Source: Volvox africanus (taxonomy: Eukaryota; Chlorophyta; Chlorophyceae; Chlamydomonadales; Volvocaceae). Taken from it: a stretch of 64,000 nucleotides of DNA. The stretch's first letter is position 1. Every line of letters begins with the position of its first letter. Below are positions 34,441 through 45,974 of the stretch, in pieces. Location: NCBI GenBank assembly GCA_030268105.1, contig BSDZ01000013.1:2027001-2091000 (forward strand), written 5' to 3'. The translations under genes were made by a program, and so were the position numbers. Under the pieces are notes generated by a model that was given only the letters and a program-made list of their open reading frames with translations, searched no databases and was not told the DNA's origin.

Positions 34441-36778
34441 GTGGTCGGGCAAAAATAGTAATGAACTCGTCCACAGGGATCGTTGCGTCGTAATAATCAA
34501 CATCTCCAGACGTCCTATCCTGTGGCTTCCTCTTGAAACGCCGGATTGTTAATAAACAAATTAAATGCCTGCTGAGAGGAACCAAGCAACGCCAAAACCC
34601 ACAAACCCAGTTACGAGTTCGTGTGCGTGAGGGCGCGTGTAAAGGAAGCACTGATGCGATGCATACATTTGATCGTTAGGTTTAATCCATTGGTGGATAT
34701 CTTGCAAGAGCGGGGCACAGGAACACATCAGCCACGGCTCTCAAAATCAAACGTTTCGCACATATTCTTGCAACAGTATTGTCAGGCGTACGACCTGACC
34801 CATACGACCTGCACATGCATGAGCAGGCAATCCAATTTGACCCGCCCAAAAATTGCAGCAGGACCAAAATAAAGTTTTGGTTTCCTGAGCTTGCGATATT
34901 CTGCAATCATGTACGACCAACTAGGGCCATTTGGTTATGGACTCGGTGGCTCACGAAGTCATCGTGGGATGTGAAAGCGGTTGTAATTGTAAGCTTTGAA
35001 GGCTATTGTAGCGCTACGGGCCGAGCTGGCTTTGGACGCGTGCGGCTGTTCGTGGGACTTTCACGACGTACAACCATAAAACCATGCACACACATACACA
35101 CACAAACACACACACACAGACAGCGCTCCTGCGTCACTTGTTATGTCGCGCCTTTCCTTGCTTTCTGTCTTCCGTTCATCCCCACCCCTCCCCAAATCCC
35201 TAAATTGTGCCTCAGTACCTCTCAGTACCCTGGTGGGGCTGTTGTGTGCAACAGAGGTTTTGAATTGAAAGGAATCCGCATTAACGATTTCACAACAACA
35301 ATAACGAACAACTCAGAACGGCAATATCAACGAACAACAGCAACAATTTACAGTGACGACATCACAACATCACAGCCCCGTTTACATTTAGTACTAACTC
35401 TTTTCCCACGCATGGCCGTATGTAGCTGTCCCCAACATACTCTGGGCGCACTAAAAGAGTTTTTCCCATCGGCTTGCTGCCCGACACAAACTTGGGCCCC
35501 AACACGTCCGGCTGTCTGTGTGGCCTCCCGGGGCAAGCCTCAGCCCTCAGGCCCCCCCGCGCGTTTGCTAAGGAATAGGAAGCTGCGCTTGCTGACACTG
35601 CTACCGCCACTACTCGTTACAGTGGTACTGCGGCTGGTCGAGATGAGGGATCGCGGGAAATCCCCGCCGGAAAGCGAATTTGATCCAGCACTGCTGCTCC
35701 ACAGGCTGGTAAAAGTCTCCATCGCGCCAATGACGCTACATCTCGGCCTTGAGCTGCAGGCCCCGCCGCCGTGACACCTGCCGGCGCCGTCACCAATGCA
35801 GTCCAGGGACGGTCAGCGCCTGCTGCTGAGCCACCGCTGTGACAGGCGTTCCGTCAGCCGCCACTGCCGAGCCCCAGCACGCCCTGTCGTCGGCGCCATC
35901 ACCACCACGGCTGCGACCCATGTGAGGGGAACCGCCACTATTCTCTCGACGAGCGCGTCCGTCAGCGCATTTCAGGGGGTCCGCCTGTGCCTACGCCTGC
36001 GCTTGCGCGAGCACCGCCTCGACTCCGCATCCCGTAAGCAGCTCCAGGATAACGCGCAGCACGTCATCTGGCGAACCGCGGTACGGATTCACGTAGCGCC
36101 GTACAGCTTGCTTAACAAGCGCGTGCAGTGCGCGGTGCTGGATCGCACGGGCTGCAGCCATGGCAGTGTCGTACAGCGGACTGGCCGCGTCTAGGAGCGC
36201 TTCACGGGTGCAGGCAGGGGCCCCGCCTGGGCCCCACATGTGGCCGTGGATTTGGCCGCGAGCTGAAGCGCCTGCATGGCCAGACGCACGTCGTCGCCGT
36301 CCATCAAGCGAACAAGGTGACTGCCACGTGGTGGCTGCGGCGGCGGCTCTTGAAAATGGTGGCTTTGGAGCTGCTTTTGCCGTGGGATCCGTTGCGCATC
36401 CCTCTTCGGGTGCAGATGGCGCAAATGGTGGTGGTTGCGGTAGTTAAGAGCATTACCATGGTGAACGCGCTGGTGGTGCTGATGCTGATGCTGATGCTGG
36501 TTCGGGTGGTGCTAACGCTGGTGGTGTTGATGTTTGCAATGCTTGCCTACGGTATTGGCCTTCCGCTGGTTGGCGGTGGCATTGGTAGCGGCGCCGCTTT
36601 GCTTCCAGCTGTTATCAGCGGCCCCCCTGATGCACGGCCTTCTCACTTCCGAGGCCAAGGACATAGCAGAATCAAACGCTTGATTACCCAGCTTTGGAAA
36701 CCCTGAACGCTGACAGGGATACTTCTGGCCGCAGCTGTGTCCTCTGCGCCGTATTCGGTCCAGGAGCTTGGAGGTGTC
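34441..36778. other. Unresolved region upstream of transporter
   Basis: Several long open frames overlap on both strands. The transporter's N-terminal exons should lie here but were not identified. A CA microsatellite lies at about 35084-35120. On the minus strand 36200-35991 reads LLDAASPLYDTAMAAARAIQ and SPDDVLRVILELLTGCGV, helical and gene-like, but without partners. Confidence 0.3.
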
Positions 36779-36866
36779 ATGCCTCGTGCCTCGTGCCTCG
36801 TGCCTCGTGCCTCGTGCCTCGTGCCTCGTGCCTCGTGCCTCGTGCCTCGTGCCTCATGCCTCGTGT
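36779..36866. repeat. 7-bp tandem repeat (gcctcgt), about 12 units
   Basis: Near-perfect tandem array just upstream of the acceptor of the first recognised transporter exon. Confidence 0.9.
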
Positions 36867-36887
36867 GTCTTCATCTTCTTTTCCCAG

Positions 36888-39276
36888 AGCCACTGCTGTG
36901 GGGTATCTGACGTCATGCTTCTCAGTCGGGATGCTGGCGGGGCCCCTCATCGGCGGCTACCTCGCCGTCAAGACTGCTCTGTGGACATGCATCGCACTCA
37001 CCGCCGTCACGTGGATTTATCTCGTGGCGGTTGTCCCGGAATGCGCGCCGGGGCCGCTGGCGCAACGCGCCGCCGCCAAGGCTGGTGAGGCGGCTGACGC
37101 CAACGCCGACGCTGACGCCAGCAGCACGGCGCCACCTCCGCCACTGACCAACAGCGCAATACCCGTGGGATGTGGCCAGGGTAGCCCGCTTGGGGTGGCA
37201 GACAGCGGCGTCAGGAGGCGAGCAGGGAGGGAGGTGGAACAAGAGGAGGACGAGCAGGAGCGCTTAGTGACGGCGGAGACGGAAGCGCTAGCGGCCGCGG
37301 AGGTGGTGTCGTTGATTTCGTCGCAAAGCATATTGATGAGCGGCGGCTCGGCGCCATCGGCGGCTGCCGACGCGGACGCTGGCGTACCTGGCGCCTGCGC
37401 GGTGTACGGCACTGCGTGTTGTCCCCACACCCGGGTGAGCACTTGCGCCGGAAGCGATGGCAATCAGGAGGAGACGATGTTGCCGTATTGTCGCCGGCCC
37501 CGGCGCAGCAGCGCAGGTGGAGGCGGCGGCAGTGGCGGTCACGGCGGCGGCAGTGGCGGTCACGGCGGCGGCAGTGGCGGTCACGGCGGCGGCAGTGGCG
37601 GTCACGGCGGCGGCAGCGGCGGTCACGGCGGCGGCGACGGCAGCGGCAGTAACAGGCTATTGGGTCTTTCCACCGGCTGGTCGGTGATTCGGCATTCATC
37701 TTTCTACCGCCGTATCGCCGCCATTTGGGTTGTGGTGGCAATGACGTGGGAAGGTGCTGGGGAATTACTAATGCAGTACCTGCAGTTCAAGCTGGGATTT
37801 AACACCTTAGATCAGGTACGGACCATTAAAGTGCGCGCGTGCGTGTGTGTGTGTTTTCATGTTATGCATCGCGGGGGCGAAGGGAGGGTGTGGGAAGGGG
37901 GGCGAGGGAGGGCACGGGGGCGGGGTAAGGGGCAAGGGGGAACCGAGCGGATGTGCAGTACGATTAGAAACAGAACCAGAGACCAACCGATTGTACCAGA
38001 TGAACCGCGTTGTCGTATGAACGTCAGTTATTGTGTTTCAATATTTTATAAGGTCTCCTTGTTGGTCTTTCTGCATTCGCATTCGCATTCGTATTCCAGA
38101 AGAGATGTTTCCTTCTGCCTGTCTGCCTTCCTTCGTCCACATAAGGCCCACGTGCTAACAGTCCTCGCGTCCGGGGGCCTGGTGGTCAAGTTTGGCCTCC
38201 TGGCCCTGATGGTTCGTTGGATGGGAGAACGGCGGTTGTTGGCATTCGGTTTGGCAGCTTACGCGGCGGAGTGTGTGGCGCTGGCGGCGGCGCCTACCAA
38301 GGCTGCGGGCCTGGCGTCGGTGTCCATCGGGTCGCTGGCGTTGGTGTGCTGGCCGGCGCTGACAGCGTTAGAGACAGCGGGAGTGGACCCCACGCATCAG
38401 GGGGCGGTGTTCGGGGCGCTACAGGTGGGTGGAGGGACGGAAAGGGGAGGGAGGGGAGGGGAAGGGGAGGGGAAGGGGAGACCTACCTGCGAAATTCAGG
38501 TATTCCTCGCAGCGACCTGCTCTCATCCCATGGGTCGTGCTCCCAGAGGCCCTCACGCACGATGCTCCGTTTGCGCCTCTCTCTTCAGCATACTGGCACT
38601 AATACGCAACGACCTTTCACACTCACCTATCCAGTTCGCCTCCTTGTACGGCAACGACCCCGAAACTCCTTCTCCCCGTCCCCGTCCCCCTCCCCGTCCC
38701 CATCCCCGCCGTTGTTTTTAATCTTTATAAGGTTTAATGTTGTTACAGGGTTTTCTTGCAATCACACACTCGCACCTATTACCCCCCTTCCCCTTCTCCC
38801 CCCTCCCTGCAAAGGCCATCAGCTCAATGGCCTCTGGTCTGGGCCCCTTGCTATTCGCGGCCGTGTTCCGTCAGGCGACTCGCAGCGATTCGGGGGGGAG
38901 GCCCATGCCCGGGGTGGTGTGGTACCTGGCAGCTGCCACGACTACGGTTGCCATGGGCCTTACTCTCAGCCTTCCCCAACAACCACAGCACGTGCATCCG
39001 CATCAACATACGCGCCATTGCGGGCAGGATGGTGGAGCCCATGTCGCTGAGGGCAAGGGCGGATGCAGCGGTGGCGGCTGCGGAAGGCAACGCTGCGGTC
39101 GGGACGTGAAGTGCAGTCCGGATGTGGAAGAGGGAGGGGCTGGCAGCGGCAGTCAGTCAGAGGAGGAGGGCCTGGAGCATCACCATTTGGAGCAAGAGGG
39201 GGTCAGGGAAATGGGGGGCAGCGGCCGGGAGTGGGGAGGGATTGCGGGAGCCGCTGCTGCCCTAATGAAGGAGTAG
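36888..39276 (+). CDS. Major facilitator superfamily transporter, 3' exons
   Basis: Exons 36888-37815, 38146-38424 and 38815-39276 (TAG) join in matching phases. The first starts in phase 2, so an upstream exon must exist. The first segment, AVGYLTSCFSVGMLAGPLIGGYLA, matches the mid-protein helix of tetracycline-efflux/HIAT1-like MFS proteins, and another helix follows (TALWTCIALTAVTWIYLVAV). A long polar loop of ~200 residues contains five SGGHGGG units. The C-terminal half resumes with helices in IAAIWVVVAMTWEG, VLTVLASGGLVVKFGLLAL, LASVSIGSLALVCWPALTAL and SGLGPLLFAAVF, ending in a His/Gly/Glu-rich tail. It is a membrane transporter of unknown substrate. TGTAA lies at 39431. Confidence 0.75.
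37521..37640 (+). repeat. Coding 21-bp repeat (SGGHGGG units)
   Basis: About five in-frame copies of a 21-bp unit encode Ser-Gly-Gly-His-Gly-Gly-Gly in the central loop of the transporter. Confidence 0.9.
38641..38825 (+). repeat. Transporter intron segment duplicated at 34269
   Basis: Partner of 34269-34440. It covers the last ~174 bp of the intron and the first 11 bases of the last exon. Confidence 0.9.
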
Positions 39277-41519
39277 GGAGTGGGGGACGGGACGGGAGGG
39301 GAGGGGAGGGGAGGGGAGGGGAGGGGAGGGGAAGAGGGGATCGTGAGCCGGGTCAGTATCCAAGTAAGGTTACCCAACCCACACGGACTCATCAGGTATG
39401 TGGCTTGTCGGAGGGATTATCGCTGTGTTATGTAACTTCAGCGGTTTAATAGTTGGGTCGTTGCTGGTTGGCCGTTGGCTTGGTTTTCTGAAAGATTGCT
39501 TCAACCTTCGCGTGGCTGTGTAGCGCAGATTGGCATCGGACGCCGCACTTGGTGGTTCAGACAGTTGACTGGATTTCCCCAACGATGGGACTCAGGAAAG
39601 CGGTGCTGCTGAAGGAACCTTCACGTTGAAACCTTTTTCATGTGCTGCCAGTCTTTTCTTATTGTTTTTTCGCTGATTTTTTGGCATGTTTGCTGTAAGT
39701 TTTACATAACGACTTCTAAAACCCTAATAAACATTGTATTGCAGTCAAAGTAACAATCCCTGCGGCACAATTCACTTCGGTTGTAGTCGGCGAGAAAGAA
39801 CCTCCTTGCAGGGAGGGCAGGCAAGATGAGGGATGCCGTAATTGTAAAAAGGGTAGAACTTAGTCCCACTCAGTTCTGGTGGCCTTCTTCCAAGAGGAGC
39901 GGTGACAAGGGGCCACCGGCTCCCAAGGTTATGGTACAAAGGGAGGGCGGGAGGGAGAGAAGGGGTGTGAAGTAGGAGGGAGGGAGGGAGGGAAAGGGGG
40001 GAGGGAAGGAGGGAGGGAGGGAGGAGACGAATAGACGGCGTCTAGCTCCGTCCAAGAAGTTAGGAGAAGGTGAAAACGTTTGAACGTAAACAAGGTAGCC
40101 GCCAAGGCCGCAAATAGACGCCCAAAATAAGGCAATAGAATCCATATTAAAGTTTACCATTGACCTTGTTAAAGCAACGCTATTGAACCGTGCACCCCAG
40201 GAAAACTATGCCGTTGAGTTTTGCCGTAAAGAAGGACCGAAGAATGGTCAGAAAGTAATAAGTACAATTTGGAAGAAGGATGGGAGGACTTCTGTGTCAG
40301 AAAACGACAGGACGACAGTCGAAGGGTACGGCATCGGCATGGGGGAATGGGAAGAAAAACCGGAAAGGGCGTTAAAAGGCACAGTTGTGAACGAAGAAGG
40401 CGGGGCACAGATTAAGACGCGGGGTCAGGGGCGCGTAGGAAAAGAGAAGGGTGAAGAGAGAATGGCAGGGGCAAAGAACGGTCGCGGGAAGCACAGTCTA
40501 GGACCACGAATGGCTCCCACCAGAAGGTGCGTAGGTTACAAAATGAACATATATGTTACATGTACATGGTCACCACGATGCAAGTGGACCGCTTCACCAC
40601 CACTTGGCCGCCACCACCAGATGGCTCTGAAGGGGCTCAGAGGGTGAGTAGCGGGGTCAGCAGTCTGGGATGCCACAAGACTATAGTTGGTGCCAAGCAC
40701 GCTACACGACATACCCGAGCCACTGGGGCTCCTCCTCCTCTTTTACCTCCACCTCATCCTCTTTCACCACAACAACATCATCATCATCATTGATATTCCC
40801 TAACACGTGTTGACGGTGTGCCAGGTGGCAGCTCACAAGTCACAACAGACATCCTCCTCCCCCGCCGCACGCAGTTCCTTGACAGGCAGACAGGTAAGCA
40901 ATCATCTCCGAGCTGTGGCGTAAGCTCTAATCACATCTCTTGCTCCCTCGCCACGCCTCGGGCAGTGCCACTTTCGTGGTCGTCGACCACTTCATCAGGC
41001 AGTCCAGTTACAGACAGATCATGAAGTAAACCTTGCATGACTTCAATGCGCGTTAAAAAATAACGATTCAGAAAAACGCGGGGAAGCTTATCTGCGCTTC
41101 CCCACTGATACAATTACTACACCGTTCGGTGCTTTAGCAGCCTCTTGTCTCATGTTCGTCAAATCTGACCGCGTGACTTATCTTAGCCCTTCAGGCAATG
41201 GCCCGGGCCCTTGTGAGAAACATCTAGATTACCTCGCCGGCCGCTCAGAGTCTCCGATGAATGGTGAGAGGGCAGATAAAGCCCATCACCCTAAGTTGTT
41301 GTCAGCCTTCACAATCTCGTATAACCTGATGACGACAGTGAGCTAAGTTCATTGAAAGGCAGGGCCGCCCTTACAGCATCCTGCCTCTGCTTGAAAAATG
41401 GTTGAGTTGTGGTGGTGGCAGAGGCAGCAAGCCCCCCTCCTCCTGCTGCTGCTGTTGTGGATGTGGTGATGGTGAGTGCAACAGCAAGCCCTGCTGCTGC
41501 TGTTGTAGCTGTGGTGACC
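39277..41519. other. Region with purine-rich microsatellites, no firm gene
   Basis: Contains a GGGGA tandem run (about 39295-39331) and a GGGA/GGAG run (about 39945-40025). The frame 40183-40647 is polar and unrecognised. No kinase catalytic-loop exon was found here, although the minus-strand kinase gene should continue into this region. Confidence 0.4.
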
Positions 41520-41770
41520 GCCTCCACCGCCCCCGCCCCCGCCCCCGCCACCTCCACCGTCCCCGCCGCCACCGCCTCCTCCGCCTCCTCCGCCTCCTCC
41601 GCCTCCACCGCCTCCTCCGCCTCCGCATCCGCCTCCACCTCCACCACCTCCACCTCCACCGCCTCCACCGCCTCCTCCGCCTCCGCATCCGCCTCCACCT
41701 CCACCGCCCCCGCCCCTGCCCCCGCCCCCGCCCCCGCCACCTCCGCCTCCACCGCCCCCGCCCCCGCCTA
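41520..41770. repeat. CCTCCGCCTCCACC minisatellite
   Basis: A degenerate GC-rich triplet-phased array immediately downstream (minus strand) of the kinase exon donor at 41805. All frames stay open and encode simple Gly, Ala/Glu or Arg/Trp repeats, so it is treated as intronic rather than coding. Confidence 0.85.
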
Positions 41771-41805
41771 CTCGGAGAAGTGGAGGAACTGGCAACCTCG
41801 TTTAC

Positions 41806-43560
41806 CTGCAGCGCAATCCGGGCGCATAGCCGCGTTGAGAGCCTTCCGCTGGGCGAGCGCACGACCTGTCCCAGGGTCCCGTTGCCCACAAACTCGGTGA
41901 CGATCCCCACGACTGGATCCGACACACCCGTCGCGGCGCCGCCGTTGCAGTCGCCCGTGTTGTCCCCGGCTGGCGGGCTGGTGACCACACCGAGCATGCG
42001 CACGATATTCGGGTGGTTGAGGTTGGCCAGAATGTCGGCCTCAACAAGGAACGCATCCGAGTGCTTGGCGATGTGCTCCGGCTGCGCGGGACGGAGAAGG
42101 GCAGTTCTGAACAAACTGAGCAACGCGCTTCCAATATCCATACGCCGATTGGGAACCAGTCAGTACGGGTGAGAAGCGCTTTCTCCCTCCCCAGGCTAGA
42201 GAAGCAGTGGAAATATCAGGTGCCGAGGATTTGTAATACGCGGATAGGGCCATCACATTTTACTTACTTGCTCTGTCAGGCGCACGCCATAACCTGACAA
42301 AGAAGCGCGCACAATTCCACACCAGTCCGTACACTCTGGTGTCCTTCATGCAACGTTACACTCGCCTACCACCCAGCCTACGCACGCAGGGCGCTCCGAA
42401 ACACCCACCTTGATCCACTTGATGGCCACGTCGCCGTATGGGAATACATCCGCCCTTGAGACTTGTCCGAACCTGAGGGGCAAGGCAAGGCCCAGCCGAA
42501 GACCAAACTTATTTAGGCTCACAACATTCGCAGGCATGCAGCAACAGCAGCTGTACGTCGCAGCTGCACAGCAGTGAGTGCAGTGACTGCCGATCCTCAG
42601 TAAAAAGGGTTAACCAAGGGTGCTAAGCCAGGGGCACACATAGGGGCACGCGCCCTCATGGCGCCGTCTCATCACTTACGCGCCCTCGCCGATCTTCTCC
42701 TCGTTGGACACCTCCGTCTTGCGGACCTTCACCACGCCGCGCAATGGAGAGCACTGCGCCACCGCACCAATATGGGTCGCGTCCGCTCTAGGACCTCCAG
42801 CGACCAGGCCCAGGCCCATCGCCGGCGCCCTGGCCCGGGAGAAGGAGTCGCCCAGTACCAACGGATTGCCGGCGGTGCCTGGCGCCGTGCTGGGGAACGA
42901 TTCGTTGTCCCCAGACAACGTAATGAGCGAGGGCACCGGCGGCAAGCCGCAGACCCTGCTGACCTCGCCGCTGGTTTCCCCGAAGGCCCTGATGTAGGGG
43001 GCAAGAAAGTCAGCTCCCCAAGGTAACTGCTCTAACCGCCGTGAGACACCGCTAGCGCACGCGCGAGGGGCACCTAAGGGCCCTTCCACCGTATGCTGGC
43101 TGCTCACGGATACATCCAGTGCACGAAGGCCCGAACCAAGTTTGACGTGCGACGATGTGGCGGTGCAGCTGCAATGAGAACGCACGGAAGGAGGGATCAC
43201 TTTTACCGATCTGGAAATCAGAGAGGAACAAGAGAATATACTGACGTCGACAGACGTGATATCAAATGAACAGGCAACTGCAAAGTGAAGGAGGGACTCG
43301 AGCGATCGCAAAAGCCCAGCGGGTCAAACTGACCTGGAGTGGCTTTCATCAGCGTCCAAACTGAACTGAGCGGAGCAGATGCTACGCCGCCTGAGGCTGT
43401 GCTCAAGGGCGCTGGCCCGATCGCTTAGTTCGTAAGGGTCGCTCCAGTCGTCGCTCCACTTTGGGCCGAACTCTGAGGCGCACGCCACGGGCTGGCAGCT
43501 GCAACCAAGTTGACCATAATGTGCAGCGAAGTTTGTGCGGCGGTCAACTAGCCATCGATA
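41806..43560 (-). pseudogene. Protein kinase (TKL-like) gene fragment lacking the C-lobe
   Basis: Minus-strand exons are ~43560-43334, 43210-42680, 42472-42409 and 42081-41806, all with matching phases and GT-AG ends. The second exon ends EEKIGEGA and the third continues FGQV, together the Gly-rich ATP loop. VAIKWIK supplies the ATP-binding lysine. The fourth exon has EADILANLNHPNIVRMLGVV (helix C Glu and beta-4), then VGIVTEFVGNGTLGQVV (hinge). That is kinase subdomains I-V. The HRD catalytic loop and DFG motif are not found downstream; a GC-rich minisatellite begins 36 bp after the last exon. Upstream parts include a Cys-containing segment and a low-complexity linker. It is probably a truncated receptor-like kinase gene, unless the rest lies beyond a very long intron. 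Confidence 0.65.
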
Positions 43561-43691
43561 AGCCGTCGTTCATAGTGGGAATGTAGACAACCCAAAACAA
43601 ACGCCCACTACTTCACTACGTCATACAACTCAAGCAAGTCGGAATCGCTAAGACACGAGTGTCGCATGTCATAGAACCGCTTCCAACCATC

Positions 43692-44090
43692 TCTGTGTAT
43701 GTGTATGTGTATGTGCTCAAATCATTGAATGCGGAGGAAGCTTTGAGCTAATACATAAGCTCTTTGCTGGGGCTAAAAAATTTGGTTTATAAGATAAATA
43801 TGAGAATCAATATTTTTTGGGATGAAATACAATATTCATTGCGTTCTTTTAGTATTATTAGTGAAGATTGAGTGATCCATTGGGATACTGAGGGGATTTA
43901 CAGTCCTTTATACATTTTTATTTTGATATTCACATAAATGACAAATAGGACATTTAAATTATTGAGGTTTTCTGGCTTTGCAAATATATCTTCCGTGTAC
44001 TATTAGCCAGTGATGGGCATGGGTTAACCATATATTTGAACTTTGCCTTAATATCCTTGTCCTTTTCTATTTTTTATTCTTCATATTTTT
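43692..44090. other. ~400-bp AT-rich insertion in the duplicated segment
   Basis: The left copy has a different ~58-bp sequence in its place. It begins with a TATGTG microsatellite and has no coding potential. The origin is unknown; composition is organelle- or transposon-like. Confidence 0.5.
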
Positions 44091-44152
44091 AAATTGTAAG
44101 CTTACTTAAGAACTTGCAGCAGCGTGGCACGTATCAGATTTCCTAACCTGGA

Positions 44153-44552
44153 TGTAACAGGGCGAATCGAGCAGAAGCGCCAGAAAGAGCGAAACTGACT
44201 TGTCGTAATTTGGCCTTTTATGTTATTTAACATAATTGCGTAATAATAGATTAGTTACAATAGATCTAACTCATAGAACTTGGATGAGTCGCATGGAACC
44301 ACTTGCATGCGAGGATTCGTACAACGGTGTCAGTTGTATAATGCGCGCCAGTTTCGAATAGACGTAAGGCCCCCTTTTGCAGCGCTATTTAAGGCGCCTG
44401 GATAATTGAGTCAGACACTTCTTCTTTCCTTGTAATCACTACTTTAATGTAACTTGCAAGGCGTCACCCTTGCACTACGTGCCCTACGGCACAATGACTC
44501 GGAGCTCGCCCATATAACTACACATAACAGCTAGGCGCAGCCCACTGTTACA
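44153..44552. mobile_element. 400-bp solo LTR with 5-bp target duplication
   Basis: Starts TGTAACAG and ends CTGTTACA, the TG...CA ends and short inverted termini of LTR elements. It is flanked by CTGGA at 44148-44152 and 44553-44557. The inverted copy at ~31322-31330 keeps the uninterrupted site with a single CTGGA (as tccag on the plus strand), proving insertion after the duplication. It contains a TATA-like tatttaagg. No internal region is left, so LTR-LTR recombination is inferred. Confidence 0.93.
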
Positions 44553-44966
44553 CTGGACAAGTGTTCAGCGCCTATCCATTCGTCGCCGTCATCCAGTTCT
44601 AAGCGTGCAAAAAGCCTTGTAAGGTCCTGAACGTACCACACACAAAATGGAGTGAACATGTTGCAAAATATTAAAATTCGTCACTTGAATGTCCACCTGG
44701 AACGCACCAGTGAAAAGAGACAGAATGGACCGATTGGCAGAAGGAAACGGAAAGGGATGGAAACGACACAATTTCTCCCTCCCCGCCCCCGCGGTTACTC
44801 GTATCAAGCCGTGGCAATCAGCCAAATCCCAGCCGGGGCCTAGGAGAGCCCTTCCTCCCCTTCTGTCCAGTCCCCCGAAGGGACGTTTGTCAACGGCCTG
44901 AAAGGACACGTTGCACAAGTAGCGCACTGGGGCGCACACAACGCAACTCAACACAGCACAGCTTAG

Positions 44967-45033
44967 TTAACCATAGCGAAAGCGCTATTAACCATAGCGA
45001 AAGCGCTATATATAAACCAATCGCTTTCGCTAT
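44967..45033. repeat. Tandem 21-bp repeat with inverted partner (AGCGAAAGCGCT)
   Basis: Two perfect tandem copies (44967-44987, 44988-45008) of ttaaccatagcgaaagcgcta are followed by the complement cgctttcgctat at 45022-45033, giving a potential hairpin around a TATATA loop. Confidence 0.85.
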
Positions 45034-45974
45034 TGAGCAAGAGGGGGAAGAAAAGACGGTAGAAACGGCACAGACTAAAAATCGCATAAGTGCATGCATG
45101 GTGAAATGAGCCATTGGCTCCGTAGCTCTTCAGGATGACCTTTTCATTTCGTACATTTCATAACCCGTCCGAAAACCAAGCAATACCGTACTCGTCCGTA
45201 CGGTTCCTTAGGCTGAGGCTACTACCTTGCACCCAAATATTTCACCAAGTCTTTACCTTGAACATCGGATTTGGATCTGAGGTATATACGTAAAGCTGCT
45301 TGCAGCATTTAATCAGACCATAAGCTGGTACGTTAAATGTTAGGTTTGCGCCGGTGAGTGCGCTGGGCAGTTGAGTGGAACCAGCCATGTTTACAACGCC
45401 TCGCGCATGCAAGGTAGGTTGGAGGGTTTCCAACATTGAAAGTTTAAATAGTGGATGGTTTTTACACTATAGGCAAGGCTGCGATGGGATCAGGGGAGGT
45501 ATGTCTGAACCTGGAAATTGTACGGCAATTGTACAAGACGTCATCCTATGGATACGCAGGAGTGCCTGATGTGTGAGACAAAGCGCCGAACTCCCAGCAA
45601 CAGGAAACAACCATCATCATATTTATCTGGTTATTAAAGTAATATTGAAATATTTCACCCTCTTGGTTGTCGCGCCCAGAATCCAACTGTCTAGATCAAC
45701 CGTCTCTGTTCAGATATCCACCGTGCCTAAACTCTCTAGTTGCAGCGCAGGTTATCGCATTAGCGAAGGATTCATACCACGATAACGTTGTTGTAAGTTA
45801 ATGGTACAAACTCTGAACCAATCGAAGTTTAAACAGGTCTCCGCTGTCGGCTATCCTTCCTCCTTCCAATGACGAGCCTCAACTTTCTCGGGGTCTGAAA
45901 TTTGTGCAGCATCTTTGTTTACATTTCCTCTCTTGACGACACGCATTGGACGCCTTGGGCATAGTCGCTGCAAG
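45034..45974. other. Intergenic region upstream of FHA-RING gene
   Basis: No coding region is supported; only short open frames are present. It presumably includes the promoter and 5' UTR of the next gene. Confidence 0.45.

Larger units (their letters stand above)
43072..44708 (-). repeat. Inverted duplication, right copy, with two insertions
   Basis: Reverse complement of 31168-32074, interrupted by an AT-rich insert (43692-44090) and a solo LTR (44153-44552). It covers the upstream exons of the kinase gene and its 5' flank. Confidence 0.9.

Noticed and set aside
34779..35774. 331-codon plus-strand frame
   Set aside because: Crosses a CA microsatellite and an AT-rich stretch with no domain or steady codon bias; likely chance.
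41309..42172. Several long Gly-, Ala/Glu- or Arg/Trp-rich frames on both strands
   Set aside because: Products of a GC-rich triplet array that stays open in every frame; flanking splice sites put it in an intron.
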